This document shows positions 8,464 through 19,093 of a stretch of 64,000 bases of DNA, in pieces. This DNA comes from Actinomucor elegans. Lineage: Eukaryota; Mucoromycota; Mucoromycetes; Mucorales; Mucoraceae. The notes below the pieces were generated by a model that was given only the letters and a program-made list of their open reading frames with translations, had not been told where the DNA came from and did no database searches. How positions within the stretch are numbered: the stretch's first letter is position 1; each line of letters starts with the position of its first letter. The stretch spans positions 62,001-126,000 of the forward strand of contig JAMSLZ010000016.1 in the NCBI GenBank assembly GCA_026027325.1, in the 5' to 3' direction. The position numbers were made by a program, and so were the translations under genes.

Positions 8464-9900
8464 ATGAACACTCATATAGACTTATTAATTGAAAATGAAT
8501 ACAGAAATATTTACAATAGGTATTGGAAATTTATGAAAAATGAATATATATATAAAGTTGAATTGAAATATCATAGATCTAAAATAACGAGTATACCAAA
8601 TATTGATAGAATTAAAAAAAATATATATATTAAATTAGGAAGTATTGCTCCATTTGTATTTTTGACAGATTTATGTAACAATATAAAACTACCAGGTCCA
8701 TATATAACAGCAGATAAAGTATTGATATTATTAGAACATTTATTAAATGGAAAATCTATAAATGAAATGGAAATGTATATTCCATCTACTAGTTTTTATA
8801 AATTATATCAATCATTATATATAAATAATTATGATTTATTGGAAAAATGGATAAATAATAAATTAGAAAAATGTTTTTCTACACATACATTGAGATTACT
8901 TTGTGCTAAGAAATTTAATCCAATGATGTTAGATAATGTAACATTACTAATTGATGGTCACCATAATCGTATAACATATCAAGATATTAATCTAGATAAA
9001 AAAGAGTTATTCTCGTATAAATTAAAAAGAAATGGATTAAATACACAATTTATTATAGATATTAATAGAATATGTGTTTATATATCTGATTCCTTACCTT
9101 GTAGAAATAATACTGATGATAAAATGCTTTTAGACATAAATATCAATAAGTTTTATAATGAAATAGATTGTATATGTTTTGATGGATTATATGAAAACAC
9201 AGTAAAAGAATTTATAGAAAAATTTAGTAATATTGGATTTAATATATCCTTGAAAAATTTTTGCTATCCTATAAAAAAAGATAAAGGAGTTGAATTAACC
9301 ATAGATGAAAAAAAATTCAATGAAGAATTAGGTGGATTAAGGTCAAAAATAGAAAAATATTTTGCAGAATTAGGTAGTATTTTTAAAAGATTTAGTGGAC
9401 AAAATAAGATTAGAATAACAGATAATAAGACATATAATATACAGCTAAAATTAGCAATAGTATTACTGAACATAAAATATTTTACAGAGTTATTTGGAAT
9501 TGAAGAAAATGCCCATTACAACAAATGGCTAAATGATAATTTTGATTATTATTATAAAAATAATATTGAAATGAATAAAGAAGTAACATTAAAAACACAA
9601 TATAAAATAGAAAATATCGTTGATATAAAATCATTACAAAATCAATTTTTAAATAATTTAAATATAAATGAAGTGAATATAGATATTATGGATCAAATGG
9701 AGGAAGATATCACTAGTAATAATGATCAAAATATATATGAAATACAATATATAATTAAACACAAAAAAGTAAAGAACTTATATGAATATTTTGTAAAATG
9801 GAAAAAGTATGGTAAAGAACATAATTCATGGGTAAAAGAAAAAGATTTTACATCACATGATACTATTTTGAATTATTGGAAATCAATAGAAAATAATTAA
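8464..9900 (+). CDS. DDE transposase with C-terminal chromodomain (PIF/Harbinger-like)
   Basis: 478 aa. ATG 8464 is chosen because it aligns with the start of the homologue at 41022 (IDLLIENEY..YWKFM versus IEELLENEY..YWKFL). Likely catalytic residues: first Asp in LLIDGHHNRI (about 162), second Asp in CFDGLYEN (about 237), Glu in RSKIEKYFAELGSIFKRF (about 293), the pattern of DDE_4/IS5-like enzymes. Residues about 424-470 (YEIQYIIKHKK..YFVKWKKYGKEHNSWVKE) form a chromodomain with the expected aromatic positions, which could tether integration to modified histones. The N-terminal ~150 residues are unassigned. The ORF is complete, so this copy may be active. Confidence 0.85.
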   Translation: MNTHIDLLIENEYRNIYNRYWKFMKNEYIYKVELKYHRSKITSIPNIDRIKKNIYIKLGSIAPFVFLTDLCNNIKLPGPYITADKVLILLEHLLNGKSINEMEMYIPSTSFYKLYQSLYINNYDLLEKWINNKLEKCFSTHTLRLLCAKKFNPMMLDNVTLLIDGHHNRITYQDINLDKKELFSYKLKRNGLNTQFIIDINRICVYISDSLPCRNNTDDKMLLDININKFYNEIDCICFDGLYENTVKEFIEKFSNIGFNISLKNFCYPIKKDKGVELTIDEKKFNEELGGLRSKIEKYFAELGSIFKRFSGQNKIRITDNKTYNIQLKLAIVLLNIKYFTELFGIEENAHYNKWLNDNFDYYYKNNIEMNKEVTLKTQYKIENIVDIKSLQNQFLNNLNINEVNIDIMDQMEEDITSNNDQNIYEIQYIIKHKKVKNLYEYFVKWKKYGKEHNSWVKEKDFTSHDTILNYWKSIENN

Positions 9901-9911
9901 TCAATTAATAA

Positions 9912-10132
9912 GAAGAACATTTAGTATTACAGAAATATGTTCAAAATAGTACAATATATAAAAAAATTAGGAAATAATAGATTTTTTTGAATACAAATAA
10001 TAATATAAATAAATTTTATTCTAAAATAGAACAAGTAACCAACATTTTATTTATGGATAAAAAGGCAACATTATATTTATGCCTTGATTTTTTAGGAAAG
10101 TTAAAAATATTAAGTAGTTGTAAATGTTTATC
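9912..10132 (+). repeat. Right 221-bp terminal direct repeat
   Basis: Second copy of the terminal repeat, 11 nt after the transposase stop codon. I find no difference from 7629-7849, which implies recent insertion or homogenisation. Confidence 0.92.
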
Positions 10133-10496
10133 AGTCATCAGGAAGCCACTGAGAGCGCAGAGCATACTTGGTCACAAGAACATTATAACGGTGCTTCATC
10201 GAAGGGATACAAGTCAGATGCTTTGCAACATTGAACCAGCGAGAGCCAACGAACATACCAACAAGACGATTCTGGAGCTGATCCAGGGCAGTAAAGTCAG
10301 TAGCGGACAGTCGAGAGATGGCAAGCCCATATTCGAACTTGGGTCGAATAAAGGCTGTATACAACCGAGCACAGAGCAACAGAGAAAAGCCATTCCGGTT
10401 CACACCGACAGAGTTCAAGAGAGCCATGGTCTTGATAGCACCACCAGATCGTTTTGCCAGAATACCGGGACCAAAGAGACCTTTCTTGCTAAAGGG
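10133..10496 (-). pseudogene. LINE copy 3 ORF2, middle piece
   Basis: Encodes the post-RT segment (KTMALLNSVGVNRNGFSLLL .. RSQWLPDD), matching copy 4. Cut on the left by the chromodomain-DDE element and on the right by Merlin-1. Confidence 0.92.
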
Positions 10497-10567
10497 GGAT
10501 GTATCCCAAAGGAACTCTCAGGTCCATATTGAAACTCCTACTACCACAAATTTTATTGTTATATGAA

Positions 10568-10575
10568 AAAATTGA
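10568..10575 (+). promoter_or_regulatory. AAAATTGA promoter-like motif (Merlin-1 transposase)
   Basis: AAAATTGA followed by ATTTTTT, ending 53 nt before the transposase ATG at 10629. Same place and extended form as in Merlin-2 (51 nt). Confidence 0.5.
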
Positions 10576-10628
10576 ATTTTTTTTACAAATTAAAATTAAA
10601 AATAAAAAGGATTTAATAAAATTGCAGA

Positions 10629-11508
10629 TGTTTATAGAACCATATAAATCTTTAAAAAAATATTCGACGATGAAAAAGAAGCACTATTATATTTAATTAG
10701 TAATGATTACGTTAATAAACATATAAAGTGTAATAAATGTGAACATGAAACTAAATTAAACTTAAATAAAAAATTATATGTTTGTAGATATTATAAATGT
10801 AGGAAAGCAATATCACCATTGAAAGGAACAATTTTTAATAATTTAACTTTACCTTTAAATACTCAATTACACATATTATATCTTTTTCTTGGAAAAGCAC
10901 CTTCTTCCTTTATAGCATCAAGTTTGCAAATTAGCAAAAATACAGTGTCATCATACAATAAAATATTCAGAAAATACTTGAAAAATAAACAATTGTTAGG
11001 TAACAGAAATATTAAAATTGGAGGTAGAAATAAAATTGTAGAAATCGATGAAAGTAAAATTGCAAAAAGAAAATATAATAAGGGGCATAAGGTAGAAGGT
11101 GCTTGGGTAATTGGTGGTATCGAAAGAAGTATGCTAAAAAATAAAATAAAAAATGAAAACAAAAAAATGTTTTTATTACCCATTGAAGAAAGAAATGTTG
11201 ATAATATTGATTTAATTATAAAAAGATATGTAAAAAAAGGTACAACAATATATACGGATTTATGGAAAGGGTATAATAACTTGAAAAATATAGGATACAA
11301 ACATTTAACTGTAAATCATTCAAAGCATTTTAAAGATCCAAATACAGGTGTGCATACAAATACAATTGAAGGCACATGGAATGGCTTAAAGCAAAGTATA
11401 ATACCACGAAATAGAAATAAAAAAGATATAGTATTGTATTTAAAAGAATATCAATGGCGTAAGAAAAATAGAGAGTATAACGTATGGAAAAAGTTTTTAA
11501 AGGATTAA
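10629..11508 (+). pseudogene. Merlin-1 transposase, frameshifted
   Basis: Homologous along its length to the intact 293-aa Merlin-2 transposase. The start MFIEPYKSLKK is in one frame. One A is missing from the A-run near 10656, after which the rest is read in another frame (DDEKEALLYL, zinc ribbon CNKC..CRYYKC, then the catalytic domain). DDE residues are present: EIDESKIAKRKYNKGH, TIYTDLWKGYNNL and HTNTIEGTWNG. Only the A-run defect breaks it. A protein starting at the internal TTG 10819 would lack the DNA-binding zinc ribbon. Confidence 0.88.
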
Positions 11509-11532
11509 TTTTAATTTACATAAAAAATGCAA

Positions 11533-11540
11533 AAAATTGA
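11533..11540 (+). promoter_or_regulatory. Extra AAAATTGA motif, no clear gene
   Basis: AAAATTGA with ATTTTT after it, 25 nt past the transposase stop. Only a very short ORF follows (ATG near 11562), so a function is doubtful. Confidence 0.25.
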
Positions 11541-11748
11541 ATTTTTATATTTATTAAAAATATGATAGAAAATATATTGATAGTTATAAATGTGAAATGC
11601 ATATTTGATATTCATTATTCTTATTACAAGGACCTGACTAAGTCAGTAAACTAGCCTATTTAAGACACAATGATTATGTAATAGATCAGAGACAATTGGG
11701 TATTACATTATGAGTGGGATTAAATATATCTATTATAAAAAAATAAAA

Positions 11749-11756
11749 AAAATTGA
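11749..11756 (+). promoter_or_regulatory. AAAATTGA promoter-like motif (Merlin-1 second ORF)
   Basis: Ends 24 nt before ATG 11780. The equivalent motif in Merlin-2 ends 22 nt before its ATG. Confidence 0.5.
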
Positions 11757-11779
11757 AAAAGTAATAATATAAAAAAGAA

Positions 11780-12075
11780 ATGGATGAAATATTTAATATT
11801 ATTGTAGATGATAAATATAAATACAATATTAAACGAAGTATAATTATAAAAGATATGAAAAAATATGATTTAGCAGAATACAAAATAAAGCAAAAAGATG
11901 GGTGTTATGAAATCTACATGAAAAAAATGGTTCAAATAAAAGATTAAGAAAAGTATATGAATTTAAGACATATAATAAAGATAAAAACAAAGGTATAAAA
12001 AGAAAAACATTAGATAATAAGAATAATATGATACTTGATGAAATCGCACCCATCATGAAAAAACTTAAATTATAA
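11780..12075 (+). pseudogene. Merlin-1 accessory ORF, frameshifted
   Basis: Homologue of the 95-aa ORF in Merlin-2: KYNIKRSIIIKDMKKYDL, then AEYKIKQKDGCYEIYMKK, aligns with the other copy. An A-run near 11925 has lost one base, so the frame breaks after about 53 residues and continues in another frame. The function is unknown. Shared position, order and motif show it is a real part of this Merlin lineage. Confidence 0.65.
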
Positions 12076-12577
12076 TTTAAATATATTTTCTAAATTAAAT
12101 TTTTCAATATATATTCCATTAATTTTAACATTTATATCATGCTGATAATTATTATCTAAATTAAATTTTTATTTTCTAAGTTTTTTATTTCTTCCTTCAC
12201 AATATCTATTTCTAATAAATTTTCATTATATTCATCATATGAGAAACATTTTAAATATAATTTTATTGTTATTATATATTTTTAATTAATATTTTTATTA
12301 TCTATTACTTGATATATAAAATTAAATAGTTTTAATAGAAAAACAAAATAAAATATTGAAAATAAAGGAAAAAGTAGAATTTATGATAAAAATATGAAAA
12401 AAAGAATTATTTTAGAAATTAGTAATAGTAATTATTTAAATACTTTTTGATATATTTATTGGTCATATTAAAAGCTTAAAAAACAAAAAATGTTAAGCAT
12501 TTCCCTATGAAGTGTAAAATAAAATATTATGTATTATTAGTATAAATTAAATCTGAGACCTCGTTTGGTAATCACCC

Positions 12578-15006
12578 CTAAAGGGCATGCCAAGATAAGT
12601 GAACTCATCAACAGATGGTAGAGCAACCCCGTAAAGAGTCAATCTAAAATTTGTTGAAGTGGAAGATGTCACGGAAGGAGCGTTCAGAACAGCACACTTG
12701 GTAGGATTCCAGCGGTAACCGAGAGATTTTGAATGGTCAGCAGCCAAATCAAGCATTTCTTGCACCTCATATTTCGAGCCAAAGATTGCCACATCATCAG
12801 CAAACAAGAGGCAGTTGACAGGAACATAGCTCATGGTACCAGGTGGAGACACTTTACTTGCAGTGGAAGAAGCAGTTGAGCGCAGTAGACCAGGCAGAGA
12901 GTTAATGTACAAGGAGTACAGGTGTGGACTTAACACCGAGCCTTGGAGAACCCCAGTAGCAGGCGCAAATGCAGCCGAAGAATGGTTGTTGATCAATACT
13001 GAGATAGAAACATCGTCAAACAAGTTGACTAGCAAACCAAGAACAGCACGAGGCAGAGAAGAGTTGGCAAGAGCATCCCAAATAACGCGTCGATCCACAG
13101 TATCATATGCAGCTTTGATATCCAAGAAAGCCACCACAGGGTAGTGATGGTGGGCCAAGAAGTAGTCATGCATCAAGTCATGCAAGCAGAGGGCTTGATC
13201 CAGAGGACTACGCTGAGGACGGAAACCACCTTGTGCAAGATCCAAAGCCGGAGAGTGCTCATACAGACATGAAGATAACGATATCTCAAAGAGTTTTCGC
13301 ATAACAGAGGTCAAGGAGATGGGTCTATAGTTCGCTGGATCATCTGCATCACCTTTCTTGAAGATCGGAAACACTTGAGCCTGACGCCAGATCAACGGTG
13401 TATAACTCCATTGGAAGCATACCAGAAACAGCAGAGAGAGTACAGGTGCCAGAAGTTCAGCAACAGCTTTGAGCATTTCAGCCTTGATATGATCCGGACC
13501 AGGAGCTTTGCGATTTGGGAGCTTCTTGATGTGAAAGACCAATTCCTCCACGGAGAACAAGCCATCAGCAACCTCATCATCAACCATAAATGGTGTCTCA
13601 AGAGCAAAGTCAGAATCAAAAGAAGGTCGAGAAGCAGTAACCAACAGAGAACCATCATATACTAAAGCCAAGTGACTAGCCATTGTATCCACAGAGGCTT
13701 GGGGACCATCTGGGTGGCTATAGGTAGCAGTGGACTCTTTGCGACGCTTGAGACGAGCCATGGTTGCAGTAGCTTTGGTGAAATCCTTTTCCAGAGAAGC
13801 ACGAAAGTTTTTCCAGGATAGCCTTTTGGCAGCAGCGACAGCACGACGAAACGACTTGTGGGCTTGTAGATGGAGATGCCAGTAATAAGCCTTGTCAACA
13901 CCAAATGAATGACGCCAACGGCAATAGAGGTGATCGCGTTCTCGAGCAGCAGCTTCCAGATCAGCTGTCCAGTACTTCTTCCAATGACCAGGACGGGGAG
14001 CCTTAGACCCAATGGATTCATCCATAGCCTGATAGAGACACTCATTCAGAGATGCATTGAGTGAATCTATAGGTGGACGACTATCCGGAGGAGAACCAAC
14101 CAGACCAGCAAGAGTATCCTTCAAGGGAGCAACCAGACACCGAAACCGAGTATGGAACAGAGCCAAAGGCTCAGACTCAGCCAGCCGACTGAGGTTCCAT
14201 GTCCTACGAGGAGCCAGCACCGAAGAGTCACCTACACCAGAAGAGCCACCAGAAACAGCAATGTACTCGAACCTCAACTGTAGCAGACGATGATCCGAGC
14301 CCAGAGACAGATCAGAAGCCACAGAAAGAGAAGGAGATACCATACCAGAACCACCAATGTTGGTCAAGAACAAATCAATGATACTGCTCGCCACAGCACC
14401 ATTTCTAAAGGTACAGTATGTATCAATACCATACGCCAAGGAAGCATTCAACACTGAGAGACTGCGCTCTTCAATCCAAGGAAGCAGAGCTAGACCACGA
14501 GGATTTGTTGCAGAATCACCAGTAACATCACCAAGGCGTGCATTGAAATCACCGCAGATAATACTATCAGAGTGCAGAGGCAGTGAGTTGAGAGAAGAGA
14601 GCACCAGATCACGAGAGAGACTGGGTGGAAAGTAGACACAATGCACATTGACTTTGTCAACCTTGATCGACAGAGTATATGCATTGTAAGACGGAAGTTG
14701 AGAGACAGTAAAAGGACAGTGAGGAGAAATGAGAGCAGTGACACCACCTGAGCCACGTCCATTGGCATTAGTGACAGTTTGACCGTACAGATGATATTGA
14801 GACCAATCGGTAGGGATCAACCCAGAGGTAAGCCAAGTTTCAGTAATCAAGAGGATATCACAAGAGAGAGCATGAGAGAGTACATCGTGGATGGTAGTGA
14901 CCCGAAGACCATTGGCATTCCACAATGCAAGAGAGAAGGAGCGGACAGGATTGTTCAAAGGAGTGACAGGAGTAGCAGAAATGAAAGGAGGGACTGAAGA
15001 TGTCAT
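12578..15006 (-). pseudogene. LINE copy 3 ORF2, N-terminal piece (endonuclease and RT)
   Basis: Carries the whole APE endonuclease (GDFNARLGD, SDHR) and the RT through FADD and FTYLGMPF, where Merlin-1 cuts in. The first ~400 residues are almost identical to copy 1, but the RT is of a second type shared with copy 4 (KRRKESTATYSHPDG, FALETPFMVDDE). The start overlaps the ORF1 stop as TAATG. Broken only by the insertions. Confidence 0.93.
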
Positions 15007-15950
15007 TATTGTGACATTTCAGTATCGCTATCACCAGAGATGTCTTTACCAGAACGACGGAAAGCAAAAGCAGCCTTCTTGGGATCTTGTTCAGCAAGCC
15101 GGCGACGAGCATCCACCATGACATGGTCAAGAGTTTCATCATCCATCCATCCTTTCTCAACAAAGGAGCGGCCAACAGAGGAGACAAGCAAGGGACGTAC
15201 AAAAGACAAGGTATTGATGCATCGAGAGTGGACAATCTTGGCCATTTCATTAGCCCTAGCATCCAATGAAAGAGAGTCATAGCGAGGATCAGCTAAATGG
15301 GCAGGGTCCAAAGGATCAAAATCCTTGATAAATTCGGCTTCGGCAATAGTCATAAGCTCAGTGAACTTTTCTACATACTGAGTATGTAACAAGATACCAA
15401 TGACACCAGAGGCGGGGAAACAGACATCAATCACACGGCCAGTGTCAACACCAGCACGGCGGAGACGGGACCGGACTTCCAAACGGTCAAACTTGCGAGA
15501 GCGGCCAAGATACACGTAGGTAAAACCTTGTGGGCCTTGGGCTTCTGCGGTCTTGAATACACGGGCTGCAGCAATGCGTTTCTTCAGCGAAACAGAACCA
15601 GAATTCTTACTCTTTTGGCGAGTAGGAGCGGCGGCAACAGAAGCAAATGTGGGTTTAGTCACTTTCACTTCAGGGGAGACTTGAGAATTAACCAATGGCT
15701 GATCGACATTGGCAATGGGATTTGAGATTTTGGACATTAGCTTTGAGATCTCGGTACGTAATTGCTGGTTTTCATCAGCAAGGGCTTGTTTTTCTGACTG
15801 TAGGGTTTCAATTGTGTCTTTCAAAGCTTGAAGCTCTTGAAAAACAGTTTGGTGTTGTTGCACTTGTTGAACGACAGAAAAGACCATTTGCTGCAATTGC
15901 ATTTGGTCAATTAGGCCAGATGGCTCAGAGGCATGTTGAACATTGGACAT
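15006..15950 (-). CDS. LINE copy 3 ORF1 protein
   Basis: 314 aa, intact, differing at only a few residues from copies 1 and 4 (for example VFQELQ and DTIETLQ in the coiled coil, YVEKF for YVDRF). Coiled coil in the first ~85 residues, then the conserved RNA-binding-type domain. Since ORF2 here is broken, any protein made could serve only other copies. Confidence 0.88.
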   Translation of the reverse strand: MSNVQHASEPSGLIDQMQLQQMVFSVVQQVQQHQTVFQELQALKDTIETLQSEKQALADENQQLRTEISKLMSKISNPIANVDQPLVNSQVSPEVKVTKPTFASVAAAPTRQKSKNSGSVSLKKRIAAARVFKTAEAQGPQGFTYVYLGRSRKFDRLEVRSRLRRAGVDTGRVIDVCFPASGVIGILLHTQYVEKFTELMTIAEAEFIKDFDPLDPAHLADPRYDSLSLDARANEMAKIVHSRCINTLSFVRPLLVSSVGRSFVEKGWMDDETLDHVMVDARRRLAEQDPKKAAFAFRRSGKDISGDSDTEMSQ

Positions 15951-16137
15951 TTCGAAATGGAGAAAACTTCAAGATGTCGAAAACTTGATGGAATGTTCTG
16001 AAAAAAAAACTGCAGATAGTACTCGGCGAGGCGAAGATGGATGTGCAATTTTTGTAGATGGATGTATAGTAGTTGTTGAGATATTCGGCTTTGAAAAAGT
16101 GGATTTTTGAAAAAGTTTTCAAAAGCGAAAGAAGAGT

Positions 16138-16151
16138 GGGGATGTAGCTCA
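16138..16151 (+). repeat. Target-site remnant: first 14 nt of tRNA-Ala
   Basis: GGGGATGTAGCTCA between LINE copy 3 (5' end) and LINE copy 4 (3' end). Confidence 0.9.
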
Positions 16152-16466
16152 GTTTAAAGATTATATTTTATTAATAAGTAGTTATATGGGCAAACTCTAT
16201 AGAGCATCTAGCCTAACTATATGAAAAGTGTTTAAAATAAACATAGAAAAAAGTATAAAAAACCCTGAGACCCACAAGGGAGAAAAAGGTTGAAGACAAG
16301 TTAGAGAACCAGTAGACTATTGCAGCTCTGAGTGATCCAAAAGGCAAGCCAACAGCTGGGAACTTTGATAATCACTTACCACCGTGGCTGCGCAGTTGAA
16401 AGACAAACAGGCTGGTTCATCAATAGAACAGAGCAAAAGAGAGGCTCAAATAAACCAAGAAGGGGT

Positions 16467-19093
16467 TTATATGGCAGGAGTAGCAGCAAACCAAGCATCA
16501 CCTGGATCTGGATCATGAACAAGTGTGGCAAGAGGATGACACAGCGTGTCAATCACATAGAGCAGTTCAAGAAGAGCAGGCCAGAAGGGAGGTGCACCAG
16601 CCGAGGCTTTAGTAGGCAAGCAATTGAGAGCATGATCAATGGCATTGACATCCGGAGGAGTATCAGGCAGTTGAGAAAACAAGCTTGGATCAATACCACG
16701 GCAGTCAAAGACAAAGTGGTCTCGAGAGAGCCGGGAGCCAGAGAAACAGGGACACAGTTCATCACGGTTGGTGAACCTACCAAGACGCCATCGAACCAAC
16801 CGACTACGTGCAGTGCGAGACATTGGGAGATACAAGATTGGATCAGGCCGAGAAGTACATGGTGGACAAGCACGCAAGAGAACAGATCTACCAGATGTAG
16901 CAGCAGCAGCCATTTGGTCATCAAACAAGTTTTGCCAGTATTGTGAAAACCAAGAGCGGAGACGCGAGACTGTTGGAACCGGGTTAGGGAGTGCGAGGTA
17001 CATGGGATTGCATTTTAGAAGCTTTTCCAGCCGAGTATATGGGATACCAGAATCACCTGAATTCAGCATGGACACCAGGCAGTCATCAGGAAGCCACTGA
17101 GAGCGCAAAGCATACTTGGTCACAAGAACATTGTAGCGGTGCTTCATCGAAGGGATACAAGTCAGATGCTTTGCAACATTGAACCAGCGAGAGCCAACGA
17201 ACATACCAACAAGACGATTCTGGAGCTGATCCAGGGCAGTAAAGTCAGTAGCGGACAGTCGAGAGATGGCAAGCCCATATTCGAACTTGGGTCTAATAAA
17301 GGCAGTATACAACCGAGCACAGAGCAACAGAGAAAAGCCATTCCGGTTCACACCGACAGAGTTCAAGAGAGCCATGGTCTTGATAGCACCACCAGATCGT
17401 TTTGCCAGAATACCGGGACCAAAGAGACCTTTCTTGTTGAAGGGCATGCCAAGATAAGTGAACTCATCAACAGATGGTAGAGCAACCCCGTAAAGAGTCA
17501 ATCTAAAATTTGTTGAAGTGGAAGATGTCACGGAAGGAGCGTTTAGAACAGCACACTTGGTAGGATTCCAGCGGTAACCAAGAGACTTTGAATGATCAGC
17601 AGCCAAATCAAGCATTCCTTGCACCTCATGTTTCGAGCCAAAGATTGCCACATCATCAGCAAACAAGAGGCAGTTGACAGGAACAGAACTTATAGTACCA
17701 GGTGGAGACACTTTACTTGCAGTGGAAGAAGCAGTTGAGCGCAGTAGACCAGGCAGAGAGTTAATGTACAAGGAGTACAGGTGTGGACTTAACACCGAGC
17801 CTTGGAGAACCCCAGTAGCAGGCGCAAATGCAGCCGAGGAATGGTTGTTGATCAATACTGAAATAGAGACATCATCGAACAAGTTGACTAGCAAACCAAG
17901 AACAGCACGAGGCAGAGAAGAGTTGGCAAGAGCATCCCAAATAACGCGTCGATCCACAGTATCATATGCAGCTTTGATATCCAAGAAAGCCACCACAGGA
18001 TAGTGATGGTGAGCCAAGAAGTAATCATGCATCAAGTCATGCAAGCAGAGGGCTTGATCCAGAGGACTACGCTGAGGACGGAAACCACCTTGTGCAAGAT
18101 CCAAAGCCGGAGAGTGCTCATACAGACATGAAGATAACGATATCTCAAAGAGTTTTCGCATAACAGAGGTCAGGGAGATGGGTCTATAGTTCGCTGGATC
18201 ATCTGCATCACCTTTCTTGAAGATCGGAAACACTTGAGCCTGACGCCAGATCAACGGTGTATAACTCCATTGGAAGCATACCAGAAACAGCAGAGAGAGT
18301 ACAGGAGCCAGAAGTTCAGCAACAGCTTTGAGCATTTCAGCCTTGAGATGGTCTGGACCAGGAGCTTTGCGATTTGGAAGCTTCTTGATATAAAAGACCA
18401 ATTCCTCCACGGAGAACAAGCTATCAGCAACCTCATCATCAACCATATATGGTGTTTCAAGAGCAAAGTCAGAATCAAAAGAAGGTCGAGAAGCAGCAGC
18501 CAACAGAGAACCATCATATACGGAAGCCAAGTGACTAGCCATTGTATCCACAGAGGCTTGGGGACCATCTGGGTGGCTATAGGTAGCAGTAGATTCTTTG
18601 CGACGCTTGAGACGAGCCATAGTTGCAGTAGCTTTGGCGAAATCCTTTTCCAGAGAAGCACAAAAGTTTTTCCAGGATAACCTTTTGGCAGCAGCAACAG
18701 CACGACGAAACGACTTGTGGGCTTGCAAATACACATTCCACCAGTAGGCCTTGTCAACACCAATAGAGTATCGCCAACGACAATACAAACGATCGCGTTC
18801 TTGGGCAGCAGCTTCTAGATCAGTAGTCCAGTACTTCTTCCAATGACCAGGACGAGGAGCCTTAGACCCAATGGATTCATCCATCGCCTGATAGAGACAC
18901 TCATTCAGAGATGTATTGAGTGAATCAATAGATGGACGAGCATCCGGAGGAGAACCAACCAGACCAGCAAGAGTATCCTTCAAGGGAGCAACCAGACACC
19001 GAAACCGAGTATGGAACAGAGCCAAAGGCTCAGACTCAGCCAGCCGACTGAGGTTCCATGTCCTACGAGGAGCCAGCACCGAAGAGTCACCTA
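16467..19093 (-). pseudogene. LINE copy 4 ORF2, RT and C-terminal piece
   Basis: Contains the linker, the RT (KAPGPDHLK, YRPISLTS, FLDIKAAYD, GVLQGSVLSP, FADD) and the C-terminal CPCFSGSRLSRDHFVFDC motif, type-B RT as in copy 3. The endonuclease part is separated by the mariner at 19094-20727 and continues at 20728-21501. No other disruption seen. Confidence 0.93.

Larger units (their letters stand above)
7629..10132 (+). mobile_element. AT-rich PIF/Harbinger-like transposon with long terminal direct repeats
   Basis: A 2504-bp insertion in LINE copy 3. Comparison with copy 4 at the same point shows clean edges and a 3-bp duplication AGT (7626-7628 and 10133-10135). Both ends are the same 221-bp sequence in direct orientation. 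Each 221-bp unit begins GAAGAACATTTA and ends TAAATGTTTATC, so it also carries short imperfect inverted ends. Inside are a small ORF (8005-8373) and a 478-aa chromodomain transposase (8464-9900). A+T content is far higher than in the host LINE. The 3-bp duplication fits PIF/Harbinger; direct rather than inverted long ends do not. Confidence 0.85.
10497..12577 (+). mobile_element. Merlin-1 transposon (IS1016/IS1595-like), AT-rich
   Basis: A 2081-bp insertion in LINE copy 3 flanked by the 8-bp duplication CTAAAGGG (10489-10496 and 12578-12585), the usual Merlin length. Imperfect terminal inverted repeats: left GGATGTATCCCAAAGG, right (reverse complement) GGGTGATTACCAAACG, both followed by a CTCTCA or GTCTCA block. 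It encodes a frameshifted transposase and a small second ORF, each preceded by AAAATTGA. The non-coding part 12076-12577 is AT-rich with nothing recognisable. Confidence 0.9.
6698..16137 (-). mobile_element. LINE copy 3, with two nested DNA transposons
   Basis: Span 9440 bp. Removing the nested chromodomain-DDE element with its 3-bp duplication and the Merlin with its 8-bp duplication leaves 4844 bp, matching copies 4 and 5. ORF2 lies in three pieces (7012-7628, 10133-10496, 12578-15006); ORF1 is intact at 15006-15950; the 5' UTR runs to 16137. The 3' UTR carries the hairpin CCCTGAGACCCACAAGGG (about 6810-6828) and the CTCTATAGAG palindrome (about 6741-6750). The copy is inactive because of the insertions. 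Confidence 0.92.

Noticed and set aside
9987..10532. 181-codon plus-strand frame over the right repeat and LINE copy 3
   Set aside because: It crosses a transposon/LINE boundary and reads the LINE antisense, so it is not a gene.
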